Under the pieces are notes generated by a model. That model searched no databases and was not told the origin of the DNA. It saw nothing but the letters and a program-made list of their open reading frames with translations. This document shows positions 53,604-63,929 of a stretch of DNA of 64,000 nucleotides, in pieces. The position numbers and the translations under genes were made by a program. This stretch comes from Candidatus Gastranaerophilales bacterium. GTDB lineage: Bacteria > Cyanobacteriota > Vampirovibrionia > Gastranaerophilales > Gastranaerophilaceae. Every line of letters starts with the position of its first letter. Position 1 is the stretch's first letter. The stretch is taken from positions 1 through 64,000 of the forward strand of contig CALVEL010000003.1 in NCBI GenBank assembly GCA_944326565.1, given 5' to 3'.

Positions 53604-54608
53604 CTAAATAACAACATTTGCAATATCTTTAGCTGTAATTTTTAAACAATCGAGTTTTTCACATGTAGTTTGTCTATGCTCCCACAAACAGGGTTTTATT
53701 GGACAATTATCGTTTGCTTTTATAGGAGTTACAAACTCACACTGGGGAATTAATTTTTTATCATCAGTAGGTCCGAAAATAACATAAGTCCTTGTCTTTA
53801 AAGCTACAGCTACATGCAATGGAGCTGAATCAGAACATAAAAACTTTTCTGCTTTTGAAATAAGTATTGCCAAATCTTTCAAACTTTTTGTCTTTCCATA
53901 ATAATCTTCAAAATTTTTATTTTTTAAGGTAGCTCTTATTTTTTCAATACACTCCTTATCATCAGGTCCGCCAGCTAAAATTACTTTTTTACCACTATCT
54001 TGCAAAATATCAATAACCTCAGCCCAAACTTCAGCAGAAACAGTTTTTATCATACCTTTTTGTACACTCAATTTACTAACTCCTGGATGAATTAATACAG
54101 AATTTGAAATTTTTTCCTGAGGCACTACATTTATTTCAGGTAAATATGTTTTTTGCTCTGTAATTACTGAAACTAAATCATGGTACATATCACAGGCATA
54201 TTGATTTTTATTTAAAGGTATAGCTTTTGTTAAAAGTTTTTCACTTAAAGCACCGCTTTTATATCCATACCTTTCTTTAATTCCTGTCATATAAAGTAAC
54301 AAGCTTATAAACTTATTTCCTCCTGAAGAAATTACCATATCAAACTTTTTATTAAAATTTCCTTTTCTTGCTAAAAATATAAGTTTTAAAAGTTCAAAAT
54401 ATTTATTTTTACCTTTTACATCAATTAAGAACAAATCCTCAATTATATCCGTTAAATCTTTAACTGACTTACTTCTCGGTTCCAATGCAAGAGTAATTTT
54501 CGAATTAGGAAATTCTTTTTTCAAAGATATCAAAGTAGGCAGAAAGAAAATCTCATCACCGATTCCGCCAAAATTTATAGCTAAAATATTCTTAAATTCA
54601 TCTTTCAT
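53604..54608 (-). CDS. Family 9 glycosyltransferase (heptosyltransferase-like)
   Basis: 334 residues with ILAINFGGIGDEIFFLPTLISLKKEFPNSKI at the N-terminus, VLIHPGVSK, AGGPDDKECIEKI, LCSDSAPLHVAVAL and FGPTDD, as in the ADP-heptose:LPS heptosyltransferases. It adds a core sugar to a lipid A-type or other surface glycan. The ATG has no Shine-Dalgarno; TATAAT (54617-54622) is 8 nt before it. It diverges from comM. Its 3' end nearly touches that of the SDR. Confidence 0.88.
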   Translation of the reverse strand: MKDEFKNILAINFGGIGDEIFFLPTLISLKKEFPNSKITLALEPRSKSVKDLTDIIEDLFLIDVKGKNKYFELLKLIFLARKGNFNKKFDMVISSGGNKFISLLLYMTGIKERYGYKSGALSEKLLTKAIPLNKNQYACDMYHDLVSVITEQKTYLPEINVVPQEKISNSVLIHPGVSKLSVQKGMIKTVSAEVWAEVIDILQDSGKKVILAGGPDDKECIEKIRATLKNKNFEDYYGKTKSLKDLAILISKAEKFLCSDSAPLHVAVALKTRTYVIFGPTDDKKLIPQCEFVTPIKANDNCPIKPCLWEHRQTTCEKLDCLKITAKDIANVVI

Positions 54609-54622
54609 ACAAGTAAATTATA
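54609..54622 (-). promoter_or_regulatory. -10 box 8 nt before the GT9 start
   Basis: TATAAT (54617-54622, minus strand) followed by eight bases and ATG, with no ribosome site; the leader would be at most 2 nt. Confidence 0.4.
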
Positions 54623-54675
54623 TCAGGAAAATATATAAATTTAATTATTTTAAAAATTATTTACGGATTTTATAG

Positions 54676-54687
54676 TATAATGGTCCT
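54676..54687 (+). promoter_or_regulatory. -10 box abutting the comM start codon
   Basis: TATAAT (54676-54681), GGTCCT, then ATG 54688; no Shine-Dalgarno, so the message is probably leaderless. A good -35 is not visible. Confidence 0.5.
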
Positions 54688-56223
54688 ATGGTAAATAAAG
54701 TTACAACTGCTACAATAATTGGTCTTGATGCCTATAAAATAACTGTAGAAATTGATATTATAAATTCAATCCCGTCAATTTCAATAGTAGGACTTCCAGA
54801 TACTGCAATCAATGAAGCTCGAGACAGAGTCCGTTCTGCAATCAAAAATTCAAATTATACTTTCCCTTCTAAAAAAGTTGTAATAAACCTTGCACCCGCA
54901 GATATTAAAAAAGTCGGTACAAATTTTGATTTGCCAATAGCTGTAGGAATTTTAATTGAAGAAAGTCTTATTGATCCTGAAAAAATCAAAGATTACGCAT
55001 TTCTGGGTGAACTTTCTTTGGACGGCACTATCAGAGGGATTAACGGTGTTTTACCTTTAGTTTTAGGACTTAAAGATTTTGGAGTTAAAAATATTATAGT
55101 TCCTGAAATAAATTTGAATGAAGCAGCCATTGTAGATGGAGTAAATATATATGGAGCCTCTCATCTTTGTGAAGTTGTAAACCACTTTATTGAATCTCCG
55201 CTTAAAATAAGAAAAATAAATATAAACGAATATCTTGAAATAAATCAAAATGAAGAATTCATATATGACTTTAAAGATGTAAAGGGACAGAAAAAAGCTA
55301 AAAAGGCATTAGAAATAGCAGCAGCAGGCGGACATAACCTTTTGATGTCCGGCTCCCCGGGTTCCGGTAAAACACTAATGGCAAAATGCTTTGCATCAAT
55401 TCTACCTCCGCTTGAACTCAATGAAGCACTTGAACTTACAAAAATATATAGTATAGCAGGACTTTTGTCACCTGATGAACCTTTAATGACAAAACGCCCA
55501 TTTCGCTCCATACACCATACAGCCTCAGCAAACGGAATTATAGGAGGAGGTTCAAATCCTAAACCAGGTGAAATTACTCTTGCTCACAGAGGGGTTTTAT
55601 TTATGGATGAAATAGTTGAATTCCCAAGACAAGTTTTGGAAGTTTTAAGACAACCACTTGAAGATTCTAAAATTGTAATTTCAAGAGCCAATCACTCAAT
55701 TACATACCCAGCAAAATTTATGCTGATTGCGGCTATGAATCCTTGCCCTTGCGGATATTTGGGAGATAAAGAAAAACAATGTACTTGTTCCGAATTTCAA
55801 ATATCAAGATATCTATCAAGACTATCAGGACCTCTTTTGGATAGAATAGATTTACAAATAGAAGTCCCAAGACTTACCTCTGATGAACTTTTACACTCAA
55901 AATCTGAAGAAGAATGTTCTGCCGATATAAGAAAAAGAGTTGTAAAAGCCCGAAAAATTCAAGCCCAAAGATATAAAGCAGATGGAATTTTAACCAATTC
56001 TGAACTCACCCCGAAACTTATAAAAAAATACTGCAAAATTGATAAAGATACTGAAAAAATTCTTAAAACGGCAATAACAAAATATCAATTATCAGGACGC
56101 AAATATGATAGAATATTAAAACTAGCAAGAACTATTGCAGATCTTGAAGGTACAGCTGAAATTAAACAAAATCATATTATGCAAGCTCTTCAATACAGGT
56201 CTTTTATTAATACAAATAATTAG
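54688..56223 (+). CDS. comM: YifB/ComM family Mg-chelatase-like AAA+ ATPase
   Basis: Branch-migration helicase that promotes recombination during natural transformation (ComM). 511 residues: N-terminal Lon-like domain with VGLPDTAINEARDRVRSAI, Walker A LMSGSPGSGKTLMAKCF (about 217-233), Walker B GVLFMDEIVEF, a zinc-like CPCGYLGDKEKQCTC (about 351-365), and a C-terminal domain with SGRKYDRILKLARTIADLEG. Complete. It has no ribosome site; a -10 box directly adjoins the ATG. Confidence 0.95.
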   Translation: MVNKVTTATIIGLDAYKITVEIDIINSIPSISIVGLPDTAINEARDRVRSAIKNSNYTFPSKKVVINLAPADIKKVGTNFDLPIAVGILIEESLIDPEKIKDYAFLGELSLDGTIRGINGVLPLVLGLKDFGVKNIIVPEINLNEAAIVDGVNIYGASHLCEVVNHFIESPLKIRKININEYLEINQNEEFIYDFKDVKGQKKAKKALEIAAAGGHNLLMSGSPGSGKTLMAKCFASILPPLELNEALELTKIYSIAGLLSPDEPLMTKRPFRSIHHTASANGIIGGGSNPKPGEITLAHRGVLFMDEIVEFPRQVLEVLRQPLEDSKIVISRANHSITYPAKFMLIAAMNPCPCGYLGDKEKQCTCSEFQISRYLSRLSGPLLDRIDLQIEVPRLTSDELLHSKSEEECSADIRKRVVKARKIQAQRYKADGILTNSELTPKLIKKYCKIDKDTEKILKTAITKYQLSGRKYDRILKLARTIADLEGTAEIKQNHIMQALQYRSFINTNN

Positions 56224-56224
56224 C

Positions 56225-56899
56225 CTACCACAATTTCTCAAAATAATCTTTTTCAAAAAAGGCATTGTATGTACAATTTATACCTAAAAGCTCATCTTCG
56301 GATGTACTTCTATCATAACAGTAGAATGAGTACTTTTCTATAGGATATGCAGTTGTTTTATTACCCATAGCCCGAATTTTACTGTTTTTAATCTGGAATA
56401 CAAATACATCATATCCTAATCTGTTAGGTTTCACATTTCCACCGTTTACATCGACTGTGATAAATAAATTGTCATCTGTAAACTTAGGTTTATTAATCAA
56501 AAAAAGAAAATTATTAACACCAATTTTGCTGCCATTGTTATAGATTAAATCAGACATTCTAGCTTTATTATTAAATGTTCGGTATTCTTTTGCTTTACAA
56601 ACCAACTCGTTTGAATGAAGACAGTCAATACTATCAAATTTTGTATTAAATACATCCACAATATAATAATATAAAACATCCGATTCTTTTGTATAATCAG
56701 ATTCAAAATTTGCAAAAACCATAGCTTCGCTTAAAATGGATAAAGCTTGACGAAGTCCCACACTATACCTAGCTTTTTGCACTCTGTTCATTACAAATAT
56801 TGTCGCAAATGCAATCAATAGGACAAAAATACCTATACATATGGCAACTCTATACATTGATACTGGTTTATAATAAGTATTTTTAAAATAATCTGTCAT
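56225..56899 (-). CDS. Pilin-like membrane-anchored protein lacking a cleavage motif
   Basis: 224 residues. A single N-terminal membrane helix (about 18-38, VAICIGIFVLLIAFATIFV) is followed by QKARYSVGLRQALSILSEAMVFANFE, which parallels the post-helix segment of the type II pseudopilins of this lineage. A long periplasmic domain ends YSFYCYDRSTSEDELLGINCTYNAFFEKDY with paired Cys. The usual prepilin peptidase site (G-F-T-L-x-E) is absent, so it may be an uncleaved relative. It sits alone after the chromate transporters. Confidence 0.5.
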   Translation of the reverse strand: MTDYFKNTYYKPVSMYRVAICIGIFVLLIAFATIFVMNRVQKARYSVGLRQALSILSEAMVFANFESDYTKESDVLYYYIVDVFNTKFDSIDCLHSNELVCKAKEYRTFNNKARMSDLIYNNGSKIGVNNFLFLINKPKFTDDNLFITVDVNGGNVKPNRLGYDVFVFQIKNSKIRAMGNKTTAYPIEKYSFYCYDRSTSEDELLGINCTYNAFFEKDYFEKLW

Positions 56900-56959
56900 A
56901 ATTATTATTTATTTAAATTATACATAAATTTATGATATTTGAAAATAATTATATGACCA

Positions 56960-57490
56960 TTATCCGAAGAATTTAGTAAAGCTGTATAACAAACCACACA
57001 AAGCAGAAATTCCTAAATAAAAAAGCGGATCCCTCTTTTTAATAAAACTTAATCCTAATAATACAATAAAAATTCCTACCCCCAAAAGAGTTATTTCATT
57101 GAGAAACATATTAACCCCAACAGCTGCGAGCAGACCACATCCTGCAGGCTTTAGTGTATAAATAATTGATTTGATATACAAATTATGTTTAAATTGCTCA
57201 AGAAGCTTTGAAATTATAATTACAATAATCAAAGAAGGGAGTATAACTGAAGTTGTTGCAATTAACGCTCCTAGAATTCCTGAGGTTGTATACCCTGCAA
57301 ATGTTGCTACATTAACCCCGACAGGTCCGGGAGTAATAGAAGATACAGCAATCATATCCGTAAGCTGTTTTGCACTATACCAATCATGAGTTTCAGCTAT
57401 ATGAAATAAAAAAGGTAAAGTCGCATACCCACCCCCGAATGAGAAAAGACCTATATGGAAAAATTCAAGGAAAAGCTGCAAATAAATCAT
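56960..57490 (-). CDS. chrA: Chromate transporter, second half-size subunit
   Basis: 176 residues, a ChrA half protein with 5-6 membrane spans. It begins FHIGLFSFGGGYATLPFLFHIAE and has SSITPGPVGVNVATFAGYTTSGILGAL, the family GGG and PGP motifs. The partner gene directly upstream overlaps it by 4 nt, so the two form a split transporter (known as bipartite ChrA). Substrate in anaerobes is unsettled; the family is named from chromate efflux. Confidence 0.88.
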   Translation of the reverse strand: MIYLQLFLEFFHIGLFSFGGGYATLPFLFHIAETHDWYSAKQLTDMIAVSSITPGPVGVNVATFAGYTTSGILGALIATTSVILPSLIIVIIISKLLEQFKHNLYIKSIIYTLKPAGCGLLAAVGVNMFLNEITLLGVGIFIVLLGLSFIKKRDPLFYLGISALCGLLYSFTKFFG

Positions 57491-58047
57491 TCTGTCTGCC
57501 CTCTATCTTTTTTGTCCAAATAGAACTGTCTTAAAATACCGACTATAATTACCAAAATAATAAGAACAGCCGGAGATATTTTCAAACAAACAGAAAGAAG
57601 AAAAATAACAAAAAACACGCCAAAAGTAAATTTGTCAATAATACTTTTATGCCAAATTTCTTTTACAGCAAGATAAATAAGTACAAGAACACCTATACCT
57701 ACTCCCCAAAAAATTCCTTGTATAAATTTTAATTTTATAACTTCTTCAAGAATTTTTGCTAAAATAACGATACTTAAAAAAGCAGGGGTTATCATTCCTG
57801 AAATAGCAGCTAATGCCCCCATCGTCCGTTTTAATTTATACCCGACAAAAATTGATAAATTGGCAGCAATAAGCCCTGGAATACTTTGGCTTAACGCCGT
57901 ATACTCACATAACTCATCATTATCTATCCAACTTCTCTTTTCGACCAACTCACTTTGCAACAGGGGTAAAATAACATATCCCCCGCCTAACAATAGTGTC
58001 CCCACTTTAAAAAAAGTTTTATAAATGTTATATAAGCTCTTTTCCAT
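57487..58047 (-). CDS. chrA: Chromate transporter, first half-size subunit
   Basis: 186 residues with FFKVGTLLLGGGYVILPLLQSELVE, SQSIPGLIAANLSIFVGYKLKRTMGALAA and several membrane spans (e.g. AFLSIVILAKILEEV, GVLVLIYLAV). Partner of the following gene. It starts 13 nt after atpC, so it is transcribed with the ATP-synthase genes atpD-atpC, an unusual joining. Confidence 0.88.
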   Translation of the reverse strand: MEKSLYNIYKTFFKVGTLLLGGGYVILPLLQSELVEKRSWIDNDELCEYTALSQSIPGLIAANLSIFVGYKLKRTMGALAAISGMITPAFLSIVILAKILEEVIKLKFIQGIFWGVGIGVLVLIYLAVKEIWHKSIIDKFTFGVFFVIFLLSVCLKISPAVLIILVIIVGILRQFYLDKKDRGQTE

Positions 58048-58060
58048 GCTTTTACTGATT

Positions 58061-58453
58061 TTATTTATTCATAGTTGCTTTTAATCTTGCGATAGCTCTT
58101 GCAACAGCCGCTTCTGCCCTTTTTGCATCAATAGCGGCATCATTATCCGCTAATCTTGCCTTGGCTCTTCTTAGCGCTTCTTCTGCACGTGCAACATCAA
58201 TATCATCGCCCGACTCAGCTGTAGTAGTCAAAATTACACATTCATTGTCTTTGAATTGTAAAACCCCACCCATTGTTGTAAAGCACTTTAATTCATCATT
58301 TTGTTTTACTTTTGTCACACCGATATCAAGAGCAGCCATAATCGGAATATGATCTTTCAAAATTCCGAATTCACCATCCATACCGCGAGTATAGATTTCA
58401 TCAACATCTTCATCAAATACAACTTTTTCGTGTGTAATTATTTTTAAATGCAC
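58061..58453 (-). CDS. atpC: ATP synthase epsilon subunit
   Basis: Central-stalk regulatory subunit of F1. 130 residues: MHLKIITHEKVVFDEDVDEIYTRGMDGEFGILKDHIPIMAAL in the beta-sandwich domain, and a helical C-terminus with RRAKARLADNDAAIDAKRAEAAVARAIARLK. It follows atpD by 24 nt. Confidence 0.96.
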   Translation of the reverse strand: MHLKIITHEKVVFDEDVDEIYTRGMDGEFGILKDHIPIMAALDIGVTKVKQNDELKCFTTMGGVLQFKDNECVILTTTAESGDDIDVARAEEALRRAKARLADNDAAIDAKRAEAAVARAIARLKATMNK

Positions 58454-58477
58454 TTTCTATACCTCACTGGCTGTAAT

Positions 58478-59947
<1,470 letters not shown>

Positions 59948-60014
59948 CTAAAATATATTTATAAAACTCTTTTTAAAATATAGTTAATTTTTCTTAAAAT
60001 TAAATAAAAGCTAT

Positions 60015-60049
60015 TTGCCTATTTTAATTTAATGGAGTAGAATTAGTTT
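60015..60049 (+). promoter_or_regulatory. Promoter and leaderless start of the PlsC-like gene
   Basis: TTGCCT near 60015-60020, a 17-nt spacer, TAGAAT (60038-60043), then six bases and ATG 60050. There is no Shine-Dalgarno at the usual distance, so the transcript would begin at the start codon. Confidence 0.5.
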
Positions 60050-60871
60050 ATGACTGTAGAGGAAAAATTATATTCTGACATCCCTCCGACAAAACTTCGG
60101 AACAAAGAGGAGAAATTTAAGCCCGCAAAAACAAGTAAATTCTGGCTTTGGGTTGCAAGCTTGTTTTTCTTTAATATGTTACAAAATAGATTCTATGCAT
60201 TTAGATATCAGGGTGAAGAAAATTATTATAATGGCGGAGAAAACATACCTACAATTCTTTTTGCACCTCACTGTAATTGGTGGGATGGAATTGTATTCTA
60301 CAATATAACTCACAGAATTTTTCACAAAGAAATTCGTTTAATGGTTGAAGAACTCAACAGGTTTCCGCTATTAAGAAGAGGCGGAGCATATTCTGTTAAT
60401 AAAAAATCCCCGCAATCTGCAATGAAAGCACTTCAATATTCAGTAGATGTTGTAGGTGATACAAGAAATATGCTTTGTATTTTTCCTCAAGGAATAATAA
60501 GACCTCCTCATTTTAGACCTTTTGAATTCCAAACAGGTTTGACATATATTGCTCAAAATGCAGTAAAAAAATACGGAAGAATCAATCTTATACCAGTAGC
60601 AATAGATTACTGTTTTCTAAGGGATAACCGCCCAGAAGTCATTGTTAAATTCGGTAAAAGAATTGAGCTTAACGATTCTAAAATTGACAGAAAAGAATAT
60701 ACTCATCTTTTAGAACAGGCTCTTACAAAAGTCTGTGATGAACAAGATTATGAAATTTCAAACGGCGAAATTTCTGATTACAAAATTTTATTTAAACAAC
60801 ATTTGAAATGGTACAGAAGAATTGAGCAAAGACTTAAAAGTATAGATTTGCCGCCTGTATCCGGAGTATAA
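60050..60871 (+). CDS. PlsC-like acyltransferase
   Basis: 273-residue lysophospholipid acyltransferase of the LPLAT superfamily. The H-x4-D motif is HCNWWD (about 75-80), followed by the FPQGIIRPP motif (about 145-153) and PVAIDYCFL, matching the PlsC block structure. One hydrophobic segment near 29-45 (FWLWVASLFFFNML) probably anchors it. It acylates a glycerophospholipid or an ornithine-type lipid; the acceptor is not known. Monocistronic, with a terminator. Confidence 0.85.
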   Translation: MTVEEKLYSDIPPTKLRNKEEKFKPAKTSKFWLWVASLFFFNMLQNRFYAFRYQGEENYYNGGENIPTILFAPHCNWWDGIVFYNITHRIFHKEIRLMVEELNRFPLLRRGGAYSVNKKSPQSAMKALQYSVDVVGDTRNMLCIFPQGIIRPPHFRPFEFQTGLTYIAQNAVKKYGRINLIPVAIDYCFLRDNRPEVIVKFGKRIELNDSKIDRKEYTHLLEQALTKVCDEQDYEISNGEISDYKILFKQHLKWYRRIEQRLKSIDLPPVSGV

Positions 60872-60887
60872 GAAATAATACAAAGTA

Positions 60888-60915
60888 AAAAAGCTTCTTA
60901 TTAAAGAAGCTTTTT
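60888..60915. terminator. Bidirectional intrinsic terminator
   Basis: AAAAAGCTTCTT/AAGAAGCTTTTT stem with a 4-nt loop, between the acyltransferase gene and the convergent SASQARLL gene; its right part overlaps the stop region of that gene. Confidence 0.85.
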
Positions 60916-62596
60916 ATGCACTATATCGTTTAAAACCTTTTTCTACATTCTTTGAAATTACCGATTTTACTGTATCATATTCTGTACTCAATGATGAAAT
61001 TTCAGTATCAAGATTTTTGATTTTCATATCCAAGATATTTTCTTTAGAATTTATCTTACTCTTTTCTCTGTTATATCTGGCTTCTGCTTGAGCAATACCC
61101 TCTTCATTAGTAACTTCTTGGATATAACTATGTGTTGCATAGTTGCTTTGATAATAAAATCCGTCATCTTCAAGAGTTGATATATAGATATTTCCATTTT
61201 TAAGTGACTCTTGGAAATAATCTTGATCATTTATATTATCATTTTCAGTCCAGCCTTTTGTACAAATTTGGTTAAACAATGTATCCCAGAATGCAGCAAC
61301 AAGAAGATTATCCCCTGAAGTATCCACATTGGTAACCATTGTAAATGTGAACATATCATCAATCAAGTTACTGCTTGTTTTAGTTGAGCCTACTTCATAA
61401 GATGAGGTACCAATACCTTCCATATATTGAGCAAAATATGTCAGATATGCATTAAACATATTAGATAAGTTTATAGATACATATGATACTTCACCATCAT
61501 TATCACTATTTCCATCATTATCGTGGTTGTATAAACCACTTAGACCAATATAATCAGCTACCCAGTCTTGTTGTACATATCCATCAGTTTTTGCATCTTT
61601 ATCATTATATTCAGTCCAGCCATCAAAGTTATCATGAATATTCTTACCTTCAGAGCTGTAATCATTACCTTCTTCAGTACCAACTTTACCGATCGGATAT
61701 TTGCCACCTACATCCATGCCTGCACCCAAATTGGTAACTTTATCGGTTATCATACGTCTTGCATAATTAAGAGCTGCCTGAGTATACTCATCACCTGTAT
61801 TGAATAATCCTTCAAAAATTTGGAACATTTGCTCCCAAATTGAGGCATTACAAATTACATCAGTAGCACCACCATCAACAGTAAGGTTATTATAGTTAGT
61901 TGCAGTTCTAACCTTCATCATATAATTACCGGTCAATATATCAGCCATTGTCAATTTATTACCGGCATCTGTATGGGTGTTATTTGCTTGAGAAACTATA
62001 CTTACCTTACTAACAAACTGGTTAGTAAAACTTGTTAAATCAGAAAAGTCAAAATATTCACCTGATACTGCATTTATAACATCTTGTAATGTACCATCCA
62101 TAACTGTAATATTTACAAGATCAGCAGAGCCTATACCTGCAGTTTGGTTATAAGTTGTTTTCTTAATATTTTCACCTTGAATTTCACTTATATAACCTGT
62201 AGATACAAGTGAATCAATAAATTTATTACGAATATCAGAAGATGGCAACCCGTCAAGACCTTCTTGTGGAATTCCAGCAGCTCTTGCAGCTGAAGCCATT
62301 CTGTCATCCAATACAACTCTTCCTGATGAATCAGTTACAGGGGAAGGAGTGTAATTATTCAAAGCAGAAGGTGTCATCAACAATCCATAATTAAGTGGCG
62401 TAACCTCACTATCTTTTCCATAATAATCCCAAACGAGTTTAGTTTGAGCTAATGCATTATCATATTCTGCCGAAATTTTTTCCATATCACGAGACAATGC
62501 GATTTTTTCATGAGAAAGACGCATACTTTCATATTCACAGTCAGACTTTCTGGCTGTTATAGTTAATAATCTAGCTTGTGATGCTGATAATCCCAT
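60914..62596 (-). CDS. SASQARLL-family large protein (560 aa), flagellin-like layout
   Basis: Function unknown. Residues 1-60 (MGLSASQARLLTITARKSDC, then a charged helix) and 500-560 (NREKSKINSKENILDMKIKNLD... VKSVISKNVEKGF) are helical and shared with the gene at 62808-63929. The middle (about 70-490) is Asn/Asp/Thr/Gly-rich with putative Ca-loop-like NHDNDGNSDNDGEVS and YNHDND (about 355-370). There is no Sec signal peptide. Conserved helical ends around a variable middle is the plan of flagellins and similar axial or needle proteins. AAAGGA lies before the ATG. Confidence 0.75.
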   Translation of the reverse strand: MGLSASQARLLTITARKSDCEYESMRLSHEKIALSRDMEKISAEYDNALAQTKLVWDYYGKDSEVTPLNYGLLMTPSALNNYTPSPVTDSSGRVVLDDRMASAARAAGIPQEGLDGLPSSDIRNKFIDSLVSTGYISEIQGENIKKTTYNQTAGIGSADLVNITVMDGTLQDVINAVSGEYFDFSDLTSFTNQFVSKVSIVSQANNTHTDAGNKLTMADILTGNYMMKVRTATNYNNLTVDGGATDVICNASIWEQMFQIFEGLFNTGDEYTQAALNYARRMITDKVTNLGAGMDVGGKYPIGKVGTEEGNDYSSEGKNIHDNFDGWTEYNDKDAKTDGYVQQDWVADYIGLSGLYNHDNDGNSDNDGEVSYVSINLSNMFNAYLTYFAQYMEGIGTSSYEVGSTKTSSNLIDDMFTFTMVTNVDTSGDNLLVAAFWDTLFNQICTKGWTENDNINDQDYFQESLKNGNIYISTLEDDGFYYQSNYATHSYIQEVTNEEGIAQAEARYNREKSKINSKENILDMKIKNLDTEISSLSTEYDTVKSVISKNVEKGFKRYSA

Positions 62597-62719
62597 TGTC
62601 TTAAATGAAATCCTTTCGAGTTAGTAACAATCCTATTTATTCATGTGGTATGACGGCTTTTTCAGACTAAAACTTTAAAAAATAATCCTTAGTTTGTAAC
62701 AATTATTTACATAAAAATT

Positions 62720-62750
62720 ACCAAAATAAAAACCGCTTGAAAAAAGCGGC
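62720..62750 (-). terminator. Terminator of the second SASQARLL gene
   Basis: CCGCTT/AAGCGG hairpin (62733-62749) followed on the minus strand by TTTTTATTTT. Confidence 0.75.
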
Positions 62751-62807
62751 AGGGAAATAGTTACGAAATTAGGGGAAATAATTTTAAAATCGCATTAAAT
62801 ATTTTTA

Positions 62808-63929
62808 TTATGAAAATATATTAAATGTTTTTTCAATATTTTTATCAATAACATCTTTCACAGAATCATATTCTGTTTGTAATGCATTATGTTCAGTATC
62901 TAGTTTTTTCAATTCAAGGTCGAATTTATTATCTTTCTGTTCTGCATCAGCCATATCCATTTCATATTGCTGCTCTACAATAGCAATTTGTCTTTCATCT
63001 TCTACTTCTTGAATTGCACTATCACTATCAATTGAAGTAGATATAAACTTTTTATCGGCTGATGAATAATATTCTAATTGTAATTCACCTTTGCGTAATT
63101 GTTCTTCAAACCAAGCATTATCTTTTATTGTGGTAGAAGGATCATCCTCTGTATAATATCCACTTTGTTGTATTCGATTAAAGATATTCTTTAAGTATTG
63201 GATATAAGGTTGATTTTCAGAATCAGCAGCCGTCTTCAAAGCAGAGGTATCTGAATCTCCATAATAGGTCTCAGTCAAAGCGACAGCATAATCATATAAT
63301 TCACGCTGTTCTTGAGTAGTTCCTTCATAATTTAAAGGCACAGTTTTACCATCAAGTGTATATGTTGGATATCCGTTAAAATATCCAGCACCAAGAGTTG
63401 TATAACCAAATTCAAGACCATGTTCTTCATCTTCAAAATGTAATCCGACTGAAGTCAAATATTGGTCCCAAGCTTCATGAACTTTTTGTTTTGTAAGCAA
63501 TTTATCCGCATCTGTATCCTCATCACCTGATGTATTTTTGGTAATATCAATATTTGCTTGAGAATATCCTAGAGCTGCTAAAAATTTATTTATATCTCCA
63601 TTTCCTGACTCATAAGCTTTTGCTATTTCATCAGTTACTAAGACTTTCCCATCAGTATTGGTAACTACATATTGTTTTCCTGCTGCAACAGTATTGTAGC
63701 CTGTCAGCAGACTGTATGAAATATCGGTATAAACTTCTTCTGAATTATTAAACCCTGTGAGAACCGTTAATTTTGTTGCTTTAAGAGCTTCCAAATAATC
63801 CTCATTAATCTGATCCATTTTATCAGCTAATTGTATTTTAGAATATGAAATGTTTTGACCTGAATTTTCATTATCGGTCAATCGAGCTGTAATGCTTAGC
63901 AATCTAGCTTGTGATGCTGACATTCCCAT
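62808..63929 (-). CDS. SASQARLL-family protein (373 aa), flagellin-like layout
   Basis: Shares with the 560-residue neighbour the N-terminus MGMSASQARLLSITARLTDN followed by a helix (SYSKIQLADKMDQINEDYLEAL) and the C-terminus LDTEHNALQTEYDSVKDVI then DKNIEKTFNIFS. The middle (about 60-320) differs: residues Tyr/Gly/Asp-rich, e.g. GYTTLGAGYFNGYPTYTLDG. No signal peptide. AAAGGA precedes the ATG. It and its neighbour are separate units with their own terminators, so they are probably paralogues that have diverged in the middle. Confidence 0.75.
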   Translation of the reverse strand: MGMSASQARLLSITARLTDNENSGQNISYSKIQLADKMDQINEDYLEALKATKLTVLTGFNNSEEVYTDISYSLLTGYNTVAAGKQYVVTNTDGKVLVTDEIAKAYESGNGDINKFLAALGYSQANIDITKNTSGDEDTDADKLLTKQKVHEAWDQYLTSVGLHFEDEEHGLEFGYTTLGAGYFNGYPTYTLDGKTVPLNYEGTTQEQRELYDYAVALTETYYGDSDTSALKTAADSENQPYIQYLKNIFNRIQQSGYYTEDDPSTTIKDNAWFEEQLRKGELQLEYYSSADKKFISTSIDSDSAIQEVEDERQIAIVEQQYEMDMADAEQKDNKFDLELKKLDTEHNALQTEYDSVKDVIDKNIEKTFNIFS

